This document shows positions 45,890 through 57,585 of a stretch of DNA of 64,000 bases, one piece after another. The number at the start of each line of letters is the position of its first letter. Position 1 is the first letter of the stretch. This stretch comes from Eriocheir sinensis. Taxonomy: Eukaryota > Arthropoda > Malacostraca > Decapoda > Varunidae. The notes below the pieces were generated by a model. That model was given only the letters and a program-made list of their open reading frames with translations, had not been told where the DNA came from and did not search any database. The DNA lies in assembly GCF_024679095.1 (NCBI RefSeq), contig NC_066535.1, positions 5,277,274 through 5,341,273 on the forward strand. The letters run 5' to 3'. The position numbers and the translations under genes are program-made.

Positions 45890-47125
45890 CTCCTTCTGTT
45901 ATCTTTCTATCTCTTCCTCCACGGCTTCAGTACAAAATTTTCCCTCCCTTCTGCTTCCCCTCCTATCTCTCCCTCTTGCTCCCCTCCCCCCCTCCTTTCT
46001 TACCCCCATTCCCTATCGGTACTTCCCTTCCTCCCCCTAACTTTCCGCGGCAAGCACTTTCTTCTCTCCCCGGTGCGGCGATCAAAGTGTAGGATCATCC
46101 GCGTCTTGGGTCACGACTCGCCTACATTCCCCGATGCCTCGTGTTACTCTTACCTCGTTAGCTCAAGAGGCAGCATTGTTTCCCTTGCAGTCTTGATACG
46201 CTGCTCAGACGAAACGAAAGGAAAGCAGGAGAAAAGAAAATGAAGGAAAAGAATAACCCGAACACCATGTCACTAACGGCGAAGAAAAACTAGCGCGTCT
46301 CACATTCGCATTAGACGGAGGAGAAGAATCAAGGGTGCGTGTGATCGTTAACTCGGCGGGTTGTGAGGTTGAGGCGAGGAGCGAGGGTCTTCTTGGGGCT
46401 GCTATCCTGCTCCTCCTCGCTCAGGTGATCATTAGCGGGCGCCTCACCTGTACGACTGACGCTCACCTAATGACCTGATCCATCTCTGAGGCCGAGGACG
46501 TGGCTGGACTCCGGGCGTGAGGCGTGAGACGTGGGAGAGGGAGCGTTCGTTGAGGAGGGTGTCTGTTGGGAGGGATGAGGGTGGAACTGTGGCTGATAGG
46601 GGTATGGGTCGGGCTTAGTGGCAGGGATGGCAGTAAGATGGAAGGATACTGAGTTGAATGAAAGGGATGTAGGATGAGAGTGAGAGTATGTCCTGAAGTG
46701 GGAGGGCGTGTTGATAAGGATAGGTAATGGGTTTAACGGCATGAATGGGAGGAATATGTAGAACGGGGTAGTGTATGTAGATGGGGAATGGAGTAGAATA
46801 AGATGGGCGTCGGTGAAATAAGTGCTTGATGGGTTAATATCTAGGGAAATACGTGTGGACAAAGACGTGGAAAAGAAAGAGAACCAGGGAAAGGATTTTT
46901 TGTTCGTAGGGTAGATATTGAAGTAGTAGGTGGAATAGGAAGCGAGGCAGTGGAATGAGGCCTTTACTGGGTGGAGGGGGTGGAATAGAGACTGGTGATG
47001 GAAGTGCTGGAAGGAAGTTAGACTATTGGCCTTGATAAGTTGTGTGGAAGTGATTAAATGGCTTGAGTCAGAGGGAGGGTGAGGAGATGGAAGGATTGAA
47101 GGACTGTGCGGGTGAGGGAGTAGAT
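45890..47125. other. unique-looking sequence; GGA/GTAGG-rich from 46500
   Basis: A 131-codon minus-strand frame (46467-46862) is Ser/Pro/Thr/His-rich by composition and is not called. No repeat period is clear. Confidence 0.45.
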
Positions 47126-47132
47126 AATTAGT

Positions 47133-47200
47133 TTTTTTTATAGTAAAGGAAGCAGCTCAAGGGCAAAAATAAATGAAAACAAAAAAGCCCGCACAAGTGT
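47133..47200 (-). mobile_element. LINE 3' terminal fragment (family A), tail only
   Basis: On + it reads TAGTAAAGGAAGCAGCTCAAG followed by A-rich DNA and AAAAAAGCCCGC, matching the 36563-36745 copy in both sequence and spacing. Only the last ~70 bp of the element is left. It ends about 35 bp before the 49-bp array begins. Confidence 0.75.
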
Positions 47201-47235
47201 AAGGGGTAAAAAGGAGGAGTGTTAGCAGAGAGGAT

Positions 47236-48140
47236 GTAGGCGTGAGGTTACGTGGTGTAGGGTAAAGGTTGAAGGAGAGAAAATACTGTAGTGAGGTTAT
47301 GTGGTGTAGGTTAAGGATTGAGGGAGAGAAAAACTGTAGTGAGGTTATGTGGTGTACGATAAAGGTTGAGGGAGAGAAAATACTGTAGTGAGGTTATGTG
47401 GTGTAGGTTAAGGATTGAGGGAGAGAAAATACTGTAGTGAGGTTGTGATGTAAGTTAAGGATTGAGGGAGAGAAAATACTGTAGTGAGGTTATGTGGTGC
47501 AGGGTAAAGGTTGAGGGAGAGAAAATACTGTAGTGAGGTTATGTGGTGCAGAGTAAAGGTTGAGGGAGAGAAAATACTGTAGTGAGGTTATGTGGTGTAG
47601 GGTAAAGGCTGAGGGAGAGAAAATACTGTAGTGAGGTTATGTGGTGCAGGGTAAAGGTTGAGGGAGAGAAAATACTGTAGTGAGGTTATGTGGTGCAGGG
47701 TAAAGGTTGAGGGAGAGAAAATACTGTAGTGAGGTTATATGGTGCAGGGTAAAAGTTGAGGGAGAGAAAATACTGTAGTGAGGTTATGTGGTGCAGGGTA
47801 AAGGTTGAGGGAGAGAAAATACTGTAGTGAGGTTATGTGGTGCAGGGTAAAGGTTGAGGGAGAGAAAATACTGTAGTGAGGTTATGTGGTGCAGGGTAAA
47901 GGTTGAGGGAGAGAAAATACTGTAGTGAGGTTATGTGGTGCAGGGTAAAGGTTGAGGGAGAGAAAATACTGTAGTGAGGTTATATGGTGTACGATAAAGG
48001 TTGAGGGAGAGAAAAACTGTAGTGAGGTTATATGGTGTACGATAAAGGTTGAGGGAGAGAAAATACTGTAGTGAGGTTATGTGATGAAAGTTAAGGATTG
48101 AGGGAGAGAAAACGCTGGAATGAGGTTATGTGGTGTAGAA
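47236..48140. repeat. 49-bp-unit minisatellite, about 19 copies
   Basis: GTAGTGAGGTTATGTGGTG starts recur at 49-bp steps (for example 47530, 47579, 47628). I count 19 GTGAGGTT-type starts from 47242 to 48120. Most central copies are nearly identical, with substitutions such as GTAGGTTAAGGATT for GCAGGGTAAAGGTT. A few units are 46-48 bp because of small deletions. Units near both ends are more diverged. There are no unique spacers between units, so it is not a CRISPR array. The 49-bp unit and stops in all frames make it non-coding. Confidence 0.98.
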
Positions 48141-48234
48141 GGCGAGTAATATATTGTGCCGCGTGGGAAGGGATGCATGTAAAGACTAGCGGAGAGAGCG
48201 AGGGTAGAGGACTTGGCTAAGGAAAAGGTTACGA

Positions 48235-48302
48235 CGGAAATGGAGGAGGAAAGAAAGATGCAACCGGAGGACGAGAAGAAGGAGGAGGAGGAGGAGGAAG
48301 AG
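48235..48302. repeat. purine-rich patch with short (GGA)n
   Basis: AGGAGGA units near 48281-48300 inside a purine-rich stretch. Confidence 0.75.
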
Positions 48303-48650
48303 AAAGTTGATCTGAAGCAATCAACCGCGTGGAGGCAAGGGCGCGGCTGCTCGTCATGCAAGAAAAATGCACAAGAAAAATTATCAGTATTAGAAATAAA
48401 CTACCGCATGAAATCGATCAATGACACAGATTAAAGATAATACAAGAAAAATATATAGAGAAAATTAGTATATGAAAATTATTAAAGGCTGTGAGGATGT
48501 AAGGCGAGAGAGAAAATAACTGAGGGAAAATGAAAGGAAGTGAAAGAAAATGAAGACGTGAGAGAGAAGAGAAGAAAATAAATGAAAAGAAAAGAAAAGA
48601 AAAGAGAAGAGAAGAGAAGAGAAGAGGAGAGAAAGGAAATGATGAGGAAA
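48303..48650. other. A-rich/purine-rich sequence
   Basis: GAAAAGAAAAGAGAAGA words form a short pentanucleotide-like (GAGAA)n run near 48588-48632. No gene is seen. Confidence 0.6.
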
Positions 48651-48698
48651 CCTGTCATGTGGGGGAAGGAAGCGTGAGGAATGAAGGTGAGGGTAACG

Positions 48699-48730
48699 AG
48701 GAGGAGGAGGAGGAGGAGGAGGAGGAGGTA
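48699..48730. repeat. (GGA)n trinucleotide repeat
   Basis: About ten GAG/GGA units directly before the AP-1/E-box cluster. Confidence 0.95.
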
Positions 48731-48733
48731 AAG

Positions 48734-48860
48734 GACGTCACGTGGCCTTCAAGGGGCGGTGACTCCTCCTTTGACTCAGCGCGGTCCAGGAAGGTGAGTC
48801 GTGATAAATTAAGTGCCCGTCAGGTGTGTGAGTCACGTGCTTGAATGGCAGGTGAGTCAC
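48734..48860. promoter_or_regulatory. dense AP-1 / E-box / CRE-like motif cluster
   Basis: GACGTCACGTG (48734-48744) combines a CRE-half with a CACGTG E-box. TGACTCA (48772-48778) begins a TGACTCAGC antioxidant-response-like core. TGAGTCACGTG (48829-48839) fuses an AP-1 site with a second CACGTG. TGAGTCA recurs at 48853-48859. TGAGTCG at about 48795 is a near match. These are known cores for bZIP and bHLH-ZIP factors. The clustering in short, non-repetitive DNA suggests an enhancer or promoter, but no exon is identified beside it. Confidence 0.45.
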
Positions 48861-48869
48861 GGCGCTCAG

Positions 48870-49560
48870 GCATTCCGATTCCCTCACCTCTCCTTCATTT
48901 CCTTCCTTTTAATTTCCTTTCATTTCCTCTCTCTGTCTCCCTCCCTCTGACGCCACAGTTTCATGCATTCCTTTTCTCTATTCTCTCTGCTTCCCTTCAT
49001 TCTCTTTCTCGTATCTATTTTTCACTTCCCTTCCTTTATTTCTCTTCTCTCTCTTTCTCCCTCCAATCGTGTAATTAATATCTAACGCTACTTTGTTTAT
49101 GCCTTTTCTCCATTTCTTTCTATTTCCCTTCATTCTTCTTTTCGTTCCTTTCTTTCCATTTCCTTCCCTTCCCTTCCTTTCCCTTCCTCTCATGAATACC
49201 CCTTAACTTTCTTGCCCTACTTCCTTCCCTCCCTCCCTTTCCCTTCCCTCTTCCTTTCCTTTCCTTTCCTTCCCGTCCCTTCCTTTTCCTTCCCTTCCCT
49301 TCCCCTTTTCTCCTTCTATTTATACCTGGCATCACTTTGTTCATTCATTCCACTGGCCTCCCTTTCCCTACTTCCTTCCCTTCCCTTCCCTTCCCTTCCC
49401 TTCATCTACCTTCAGCCATTTAATCAATTCTTGTTCATTCATTCCGCTTACCTACATAACTTTACTTCCTTCCGTCTCCCTTTCCTTCCCCTTCCCTTCC
49501 CTCCCCATCCCTTCCCTTCCGCCATTCATTCAGTCAATACCTGCGTCACTCCGTTCCCGT
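48870..49560. repeat. pyrimidine-rich tract, TTCCC/TTCCT units
   Basis: (CCTTC)n-type runs near 49150-49190, 49210-49300 and 49376-49405. The frames on both strands are artefacts. Confidence 0.85.
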
Positions 49561-49789
49561 CACACCCGCGCATCGTCACCTGTTGGCTTTTGCGTCGCTC
49601 TGATTACGTTGTTTGATCGCGTTGTTTGATGCGTGTTTCCTCTTAGCTAGAACGACGGAAGCTGGTGCGTAAGTCCGCCCTCTGCTTCCGGGATCCTCCT
49701 CTCCCTCTCCCTCTTCCTCCTCTTCCCTTTCTTTTTCCACCTTTTCCTGGCATTTTTACTTCTTTCCTTTTTTCCTTCCTTTTTTTCCG

Positions 49790-50510
49790 CTCTTCATCCT
49801 CTTCTTTCCCTTTTTCCTCCTCTTCTTTCCCTTTTTCCTCCTCTTCTTTCCCTATTTCCTCCTCTTTTTTTACCTTTTTCCTTCTCTTCTTTCCCTTTTT
49901 CCTCCTCTTCTTTCCCTATTTCCTCCTCTTTTTTTACCTTTTTCCTTCTCTTCTTTCCCTATTTCCTCCTCTTTTTTTACCTTTTTCCTCCTCTTCTTTC
50001 CCTTTTTCCTCCTCTTCTTTCCCTATTTCCTCCTCTTTTTTTACCTTTTTCCTTCTCTTCTTTCCCTATTTCCTCCTCTTTTTTTACCTTTTTCCTTCTC
50101 TTCTTTCCCTTTTTCCTCCTCTTCTTTCCCTTTTTCCTCCTCTTCTTTCCCTATTTCCTCCTCTTCTTTCCTTTTTTCCTCCTCTTTTTTCCTTTTTTCC
50201 TCCTCTTCTTTACCTTTTTCCTCCTCTTCTTTCCCTTTTTCCTTCTCTTCTTTCCCTTTTTCCTCCTCTTCTTTCCCTTTATCCTCCTCCTCTTTCCCTT
50301 TATCCTCCTCCTCTTTCCCTTTTTCCTCCTCTTCTTTCCCTTTTTCCTCCTCTTCTTTCCCTTTTTCCTCCTCTTCTTTCCCTTTTTCCTCCTCCTCCTT
50401 CCTTTTTCCTCCTCTTTTTTCCCTTTTTCCTCCTCTTCTTTCCCTTTTTCCTCCTTTTCTTTCCCTTTATCCTCCTCTTCTTTCCCTTTTTCCTCCTCTT
50501 CTTCGTCCTC
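49790..50510. repeat. 21-bp polypyrimidine minisatellite, roughly 30 copies
   Basis: Units of the type TTCCTCCTCTTCTTTCCC plus T's recur at 21-bp steps (for example CCTCC at 50346 and 50367), with 18- to 22-bp variants. Because 21 is a multiple of three and the + strand lacks purines, a 329-codon frame stays open (49665-50654) and reads as a Phe/Pro/Leu heptad. It is not a gene. Confidence 0.95.
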
Positions 50511-50619
50511 GTTCTTGTCTTCGTCTTGATTCTTGTCGGCGTTCTCCTCCTCCTCTTCCTCCTCTTCCTCCTCTTCCTCGTCCTCAAACTAGGCTTCACC
50601 TCTTATCCTATCCCCCTCC

Positions 50620-50647
50620 TCCTCCTCCTCCTCCTCCTCCTCCTCTA
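50620..50647. repeat. (CTC)n trinucleotide repeat
   Basis: About nine uninterrupted CTC units. Confidence 0.96.
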
Positions 50648-50679
50648 TAACTAACGTCACCATTACAGTCACAGCCTCC

Positions 50680-50860
50680 CCCCCCCCCCCCGCTAACTCT
50701 GACCCTTCTCTCACCCCCCTCCACCACCGCCAACAACAACGATAACACCCCCCTCCCCCCAACCACCACCACCACCACCATCACCACCGCAACACCGTCC
50801 GCCCACTTAGCATAATTACGCACTCTATACTCCCCTCACCACCACCACGACAACCACCTA
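50680..50860. repeat. C homopolymer and (CCA)n patches
   Basis: A C run near 50681-50692 and CCA-rich segments near 50760-50790 and 50838-50855. Confidence 0.8.
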
Positions 50861-50861
50861 A

Positions 50862-50863
50862 CA

Positions 50864-50901
<38 letters not shown>
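50862..50901. repeat. (CA)n microsatellite
   Basis: CA units with one TA step. Confidence 0.95.
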
Positions 50902-50902
<1 letters not shown>

Positions 50903-50997
50903 CCAGCACCCCTTCCACCATCAATCCTGCTCTTTTTTTTTTTTTTATTATACAACGACAAGGACATCCAAAAAGTACAATAACAACAAAAAAACAA

Positions 50998-51038
<41 letters not shown>

Positions 51039-51085
51039 TTACTACTACTACTACTAGTACTACCCCTACTACTACTACTACTACA
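50998..51085. repeat. (CTA)n trinucleotide repeat
   Basis: ACT/CTA units with TTA, AGT and CCC interruptions over about 88 nt. Confidence 0.95.
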
Positions 51086-51301
51086 ATAAACTCCCATCCA
51101 TTAACCCCGCCCATATAACCATTATCATTGCCATAAACAATATCAACCATAACAACTGCCATACATAAGACCATCCCCACCACCATCACCACCATTCCAT
51201 TACCACTACACACGCCAACGTAAAATAGATTAGATTAAAACAACCACTTCAATACGATACACCAGGACACTACAAACGAGACCGACCCTAACCAATACTC
51301 T

Positions 51302-51523
51302 GGGTCGTATTTTAAAACATTTTGTCCACCAAGTTCACATATTTGACAAGGCTTTCGTAGGAGTTTTGGGTATTTCCAGAGGTAGTTTTATGACCCTGGT
51401 GGTAGTGTGGCCCTTTCTCAGTACCGTGAACCTACAAAAACACTCACTATAACCCGATTGACCCCCTTTTTGACCTTTAAAACTAGCTGATGTGAGAAGC
51501 GAAAGTGTCTTAAAATGCCAGCC
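51302..51523. mobile_element. MITE-like element with imperfect ~22-bp terminal inverted repeats
   Basis: The left end GGGTCGTATTTTAAAACATT (from 51302) pairs with the reverse complement of the right end (51502-51523) at about 17 of 22 positions, sharing ATTTTAA and ACA cores. The 222-bp interior has no open frame and is unlike the surrounding CCA-rich DNA. A target site duplication is not obvious, so the superfamily is unassigned and the call is moderate. Confidence 0.45.
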
Positions 51524-51717
51524 TTAAACTCATAACTGTTACCCCTTAGACCAGCACCAGCACCGCCGCGACCACCACTACAGCTACCACAACCACCACC
51601 CGGGGATAAAAAAATTGAATGACAGGGAAAATGAAATGTGGGAAAGATGCGACAATGTAAAAAAAGGAAAAAAAGATAGATGACTAAAATACCATGTAAA
51701 AAGAAGAATAGCACTCC

Positions 51718-51948
51718 CTCCACCACTCTCCCTTCCCTTTCCTCTCCTTCCCTTCCCTTCCCTCTCCTTTCTTCCTTTCCCTCTCCTTTCTTTCTTTCCC
51801 TCTCCTTTCTTCCTTTCCCTCTCCTTCCCTTCCCTCTCCTTCCTTTCTCTTCCCTCTCCTTCCCTTCCCTTCCCTCTCCTTCCCTCTCCTTCCCTTCCCT
51901 TCCCTCTCCTTCTCTTCCCTCTCCTTCCCTTTCCTTCCCTTCCCTTCC
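51718..51948. repeat. (CTCTCCTTCCCTTCC)-type pyrimidine minisatellite
   Basis: CCCTCTCCTT and CTTCCCTTCC words alternate in units of about 10-20 bp. Arg/Glu/Gly/Lys frames on minus and Ser/Pro/Leu frames on plus are artefacts. Confidence 0.88.
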
Positions 51949-52109
51949 GTAAAAAATAACTCCTGCCACCACCACCACGACCAGGCACTCCCCTACATCG
52001 GCGCCACCTCGACCCGTCACGATAATAGTCCCCGCGGCCCCCTAGCGGAACGCCCTAGTACTACGCCACCGTTGTTTGCCTCGTGACGAAGTGGGCGTGG
52101 GTCACATCC

Positions 52110-52111
<2 letters not shown>

Positions 52112-52170
<59 letters not shown>
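52112..52170. repeat. (GA)n microsatellite
   Basis: About 59 nt of GA, the longest GA-on-plus tract in the window. Confidence 0.98.
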
Positions 52171-52172
<2 letters not shown>

Positions 52173-52302
52173 TAATGTTTTTTTCTTTCAGTGGTAAGTT
52201 CTTTTTAAGGCGAGACGCTACACGCCACTTAAAAACACTCATGGGTTTCTTTTTTTACCGAACCTGCGACCTTGAAATAATGTGCAGGTGAGCGTGTAAA
52301 AG

Positions 52303-52363
52303 AGAGGAGGAGGAGGAGGAAGAAGAAAAGAGGAAGAGGAGGAGGAGGAGGAGGAGGAGGAAA
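52303..52363. repeat. (GGA)n trinucleotide repeat, imperfect
   Basis: GGA/AGA units with AAGAAG interruptions. Confidence 0.93.
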
Positions 52364-53070
52364 CAAGTGAACAGAAGAAAATGTATAAGCGAGGGTTGTG
52401 TCGAAGATGTACTTGAGAGATATAAGTAAATGTAAGTAAAAAAAACGAAGAACGATGAGGACAAGAAGACGGAAAGAGAAAGGTCAAAGAAATACTTATT
52501 AGACAGACGGACCATCAATAGTAAAAGCGGCGTCATGGAAAGGAAAAAATGGGCTTGAAAGAGAAACAAGAAGAAGAAAACGAAGGAGGGAGAAAAGTGG
52601 TTGTTAAGGGAAGAAAAGGAAAGGCGCCTTATCAAAAACTTCCCTGGGTGGACCGATAAGAACACCAGCATGGACACTAGAGACGGAAAAAGGGATGAAG
52701 AAAAAGAAAAAAATGGGAGGAAAATAAATAAGTAAAGAGAAGGAAAGGAGAGTCATTAAAACAAACGGAGCAGCGATAAAACCAAAATTAGGACGATAGA
52801 AAAACACACAGGTGGAAAAGAAGAGACCAAACCTCCCCCCAAAAAACGCAAACACGGAAAAAAACCCCATCTCAAACACCCCTGGACGATAACGCCACAA
52901 ACAACGATAGCACCACAGTAGCAAGGAAAGCCGAAACGCGAGAAACAATACACCCCGTCCAGCCCCCGCCACATCCTTCCATTGTTTGTTGACGCCACTC
53001 GCGGCCCCTCGGTGTTGTCCTTCACGCCCCCAGCACCACCACCACGCAGAAGTCCGGTCCGATCCTCCTA
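52364..53070. other. purine-rich then mixed sequence, no gene recognised
   Basis: Minus-strand frames of up to 140 codons are Phe/Leu/Ser-rich. One at 52604-52972 has several hydrophobic stretches, but they follow from A-rich DNA on +, and a parallel frame is equally open. Confidence 0.45.
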
Positions 53071-53079
53071 TGGGCGTGA

Positions 53080-53425
53080 ACGGGGGATGGGGGGAAGGAG
53101 CGAGGAGTAGCGTAGGAGTTTAGGAAAGGGATGAGGAGTGGCGAAGACGAGAGGAGAAGAGACGAAGGAGGGGATAGACGGGTGGGGAAGGAGAGATGAA
53201 GGATGCCGTAGACTGGAAGGGTTAAACGGGAAGGGAAGGAGAGGCGAAGGATGGAGGAAACGGAAGGGGAAGGGAAAGACTGGAGTAGACGGGAGGGGAA
53301 GGGGCGAAGGGAGGCATAGAAGGAAAAGGAAGCGGCGAAGGGTGATGTAGAAGGGAAGAGAAGGAACGAAGAGTGCGTGGAGGGAAGGGGAAGGAGCGAA
53401 GGGTGGGGGAAGAGAGTGGAGGGTG
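53080..53425. repeat. degenerate purine minisatellite, ~35-60-bp spacing
   Basis: GGGAAGGAG(A/C)G(A/G)(T/C)GAAGG-type words recur near 53184, 53231, 53296, 53328, 53358 and 53388. Units are diverged and uneven. Confidence 0.65.
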
Positions 53426-53429
53426 AAAA

Positions 53430-54990
53430 AAAGTGCGGGAAAAGGGTGGTCGTGATGAAACAGAAGGTTGTGGTGTTAGTTGGCGTGACAGCGGAAAGGG
53501 TGGGGATGGGGATGCAAAGGAAATAATAATGGAGGGGAAGGGATGCAGTGGACGAAAATGAGGATAAGTAAAAAGTAAAATAATGTGATGTATAACCGAG
53601 GGAAATTTATGTGTTCTGGTGATGGTGTCGTTTTTTTTAAGGGATGTTGAGGATGTTTTAATGTTTCTTTCTTTTTTTTTTTTTTTGGTAATAGTGATGA
53701 ATGTTCTTTTTTTTCATTGGGGAGGTGGCTGATGATGATTATTATTATTATTATGCTCTCGTGATTGTTATGGACGTTTTTTTTTTGTGTGTGTATGTGT
53801 ATGTGTGTGTTTTGTTTAATTGCTTTTTTGTTTCTTTCATTGTTGTTGTTGTTGTTTTGCTAGGTGTGAAAAGTCTTTGTTTGTGACGCCGTTTTGCATG
53901 TTGTCATTTTTGTTTTTCGTCTTCTGTTTGTTTGGTTGTTTACTAATTTGCTTCTCTGTTCAAACATTTTCTTATTTATCTTCGTCTGTGTTTCTTCGTG
54001 TCTGTCCGTGTCTATGTGTTTGTCTATCTCTTTTTGTATCTTTTTCTCTCTGGATTGTCTATTATTCTCCTCCTTCACGGCATCCTCTTCCTTTCTTTAT
54101 CTTATCATAATTAGCATTTTCAGCCACTCATTTGCGGCTTCCTTTCCGTTAAGTTCATCATTCTTATCCGGCAGGAACAGCGTCTTTCTCTTAGGTCTTT
54201 CCTCCTCATTGTTCTGTCTTTCTGAATCCTTCATTCCTTCACCCTGCACTTTCATTCTTCCTTGGTTTTGTTATCTCTTTTACGTGCTTCTGTATCTACG
54301 TTCGTTTTCTTCTTTTATTATCCATTCAGCCGTCTATTGCCTTTATGGACGATTATCAATTCTAAGGACCGTCTAGTCTCCAGTTTGTATCTTTTTTTTA
54401 GTGGTTCTTGCCTTTTTTTCTTTTTTCTTCATTGTGGTATCTTTCCCACCTCTCATTTTTCTTGTCATCCATTTTTCTTTTTTTATCTCCTCCGACATCC
54501 CTCGTCTTCCTCATCCTCTTCCTCTTCCTTCTCCTCACACTGTACAAGTCGTCTTCCTCATCCGTCATTCTTCTTCAGTACTTTTTTTTTATATCATGGA
54601 TGAATATTTCCTTCTCTCTCGCTTCTTACCTCTCGTCTCTTACTCCTTTCCCACGTAATCATATTGATCTTCGTTCTTCCATTTTTTTATCCTCCTTCCT
54701 CGGCTAACACACTTCGCTTATTGACTTATTGATTTTGCTCTCTTCCGTGTTTTCTGGGTCCTTACCTCATAACTCTCTCCAATTTGCTTCTCGCATTTTT
54801 CCTCATTCTGTCTCTTTTTGAGGTTCGATTTTTCGCAAGACTCAATCATCTTCAACATGCCTTTCTTTATGCCTTTCTCTCTTCTTCTTTAATTCTTCGT
54901 ATATTATTCCCCGTGCGTGTTTTTCTTTTCCTTCATCCCTCTTCTCTGTGTTTCATATTACCTTTATAAACTTTTCTTTTATTCGGATAT
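53430..54990. other. AT-rich then T/C-rich sequence, no gene recognised
   Basis: Contains short (TTA)n near 53740, (TTG)n near 53840, and T homopolymers. Phe/Leu/Ser frames of 80-160 codons are composition artefacts. Confidence 0.5.
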
Positions 54991-54992
54991 GT

Positions 54993-55700
<708 letters not shown>

Positions 55701-56045
55701 TTCATCCCTCTCCACCACGCTGCTCTTCACTACAAACCCCACCACCACCACCTCTATCCTCACTCTCGCCATGACGCACCAGGAAACAGTGATTCAATCA
55801 GTGGAAAACATGCATTCCACAGGTGTAGAGTGGATGCGGCGTTTCCTGCTCCTGCCATTGCGAAACACACCTTTACGGACAGGTCGCTAGGCAGGTGGAG
55901 AGGGAAGGAAGGTAGCAGCAATAGGGAGAGGGGGAGGAAGAAGTAGAGGGAGAGGGAGAGAGGGGGAGGGAGAGGAAGTAAGGGGGATGCCGAGGGTTGA
56001 CCGCCAGTGAGTGTTAGCCTGGACAGAAAAAGGTTGACGTGGACT
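55701..56045. other. mixed sequence, purine-rich from 55890
   Basis: GGGAGAGG units near 55926-55980. No gene is recognised. Confidence 0.5.
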
Positions 56046-56049
56046 CGTG

Positions 56050-56400
56050 TGGAAGAAGGTGGTAATGTGATGTTTTAAAAAATATATGGAAAAGCGACAG
56101 AAGGAGGAAAGTAGAAAGAGAGATGACTGGGAGGAGAGGAAGAAAATAATCGTAAGAGAAATGAAGGATGAATAGCAGAAAAGAGAGAGGAAGGGAAGGT
56201 GGCATAAGGCGGTAATGGGATGTTTTGTTTTGTCTTTAATGATGTGGATTTTGGCAGGCAGAAGGAAGGGAGACAGAGGTAAGTCAGAGTAGAGTGGATT
56301 GAGAGGAACGAAAGAAAGAATGGCGGGAGAATGAAGGATGACACAGAAAGAGAGAGAGAGTAAGGAAATAAGGAAGGAGAAAAGATGAATGAGGGAAAAC
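56050..56400. repeat. degenerate purine-rich tandem duplication, ~150-171-bp unit
   Basis: GGTAATG(T/G)GATGTTTT occurs at 56061 and 56211 (150 bp). ATGAAGGATGA occurs at 56161 and about 56332 (171 bp). The copies are strongly diverged. Confidence 0.6.
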
Positions 56401-56574
56401 AGATGGAAGGAATGAAAAGAAATATGAGATAGAAAGGGAGAAAGAGAAGGGAAAAGAAATGAATAGAAGTGCGTAATGAAAGAAAGGCATAGGCATGGAT
56501 AAGAATTAAGAATCACAGAAAGAGGCGGAAAGAAAAGAGATATGTGAAAGACGAAGAGTGAAAGGGACGAGAGA

Positions 56575-56665
56575 AAGGTGGCTGAGGGAAGAAGAGAGAA
56601 GGAGAGGGAAGGAGGGAGAAGGAGAGGGAAGAAGAGAGAAGGAGAGGGAAGGAGGGAGGGAATAA
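56575..56665. repeat. short purine minisatellite, GGAGAGGGAAG units
   Basis: GAAGGAGAGGGAAGGAGGGA-type units repeat two to three times. Confidence 0.85.
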
Positions 56666-56764
56666 AGATTGCACGTTAGTCTCTGTCCCTCTCTCCTGCT
56701 CTCTCTCCAACCTGTCATTCTCTCGCTACCTGCTCCTGTGTTTGTTTAGGATTCTAGGATTTTC

Positions 56765-56769
<5 letters not shown>

Positions 56770-56806
<37 letters not shown>
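56770..56806. repeat. (GA)n microsatellite
   Basis: About 32 nt of GA on +. Confidence 0.97.
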
Positions 56807-56865
56807 ATGTGTTGCGTGTTGTGGTGTGTTGCTTATTATGTTTGTCCTGCCCTGTATGCTTCCCT

Positions 56866-56894
56866 CCTCCTCCTCCTCCTCCTCCTCCTCCTCC
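56866..56894. repeat. (CTC)n trinucleotide repeat
   Basis: About nine uninterrupted CTC units. Confidence 0.96.
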
Positions 56895-57051
56895 GGAATT
56901 CACCAAATTATGACACCAATTAAAGTTGCACCTGAGGGTTAGTGATGAATATTCGACCCGCGTTGGCTGACACCCTCCCCCCCCCCCTCCTCCTCCTCCT
57001 GTACTCCTTCATCTTGCTCTACCTTCTCATGCTATCCTCACATCTCTCCTT

Positions 57052-57076
57052 CTGTCTGTCTGTCTGTCTGTCTGTC
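57052..57076. repeat. (CTGT)n tetranucleotide repeat
   Basis: Six CTGT units. Confidence 0.95.
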
Positions 57077-57147
57077 CCATGTTCTATCCTTCTCTCCCTC
57101 TCCCTCTCTCTCGTTTTCTTTTCTTCTCCGTCTCCTCCTCCGCCTCT

Positions 57148-57178
57148 CCTCCTCCTCCTCCTCCTCCTCCTCCTCCTG
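57148..57178. repeat. (CTC)n trinucleotide repeat
   Basis: About ten uninterrupted CTC units just before the giant CT tract. Confidence 0.96.
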
Positions 57179-57216
57179 CACTCCTTCTCTTTCCTTACCC
57201 AGACTATGCTATCCTC

Positions 57217-57580
<364 letters not shown>

Positions 57581-57585
<5 letters not shown>

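Noticed and set aside
47236..48140. CRISPR array
   Set aside because: The 49-bp units are contiguous with no unique spacers, no cas genes are nearby, and the genome is eukaryotic.
52604..53025. Hydrophobic membrane protein on the minus strand
   Set aside because: Two frames over the same A-rich DNA both give Phe/Leu/Gly-rich hydrophobic products, as expected from composition.
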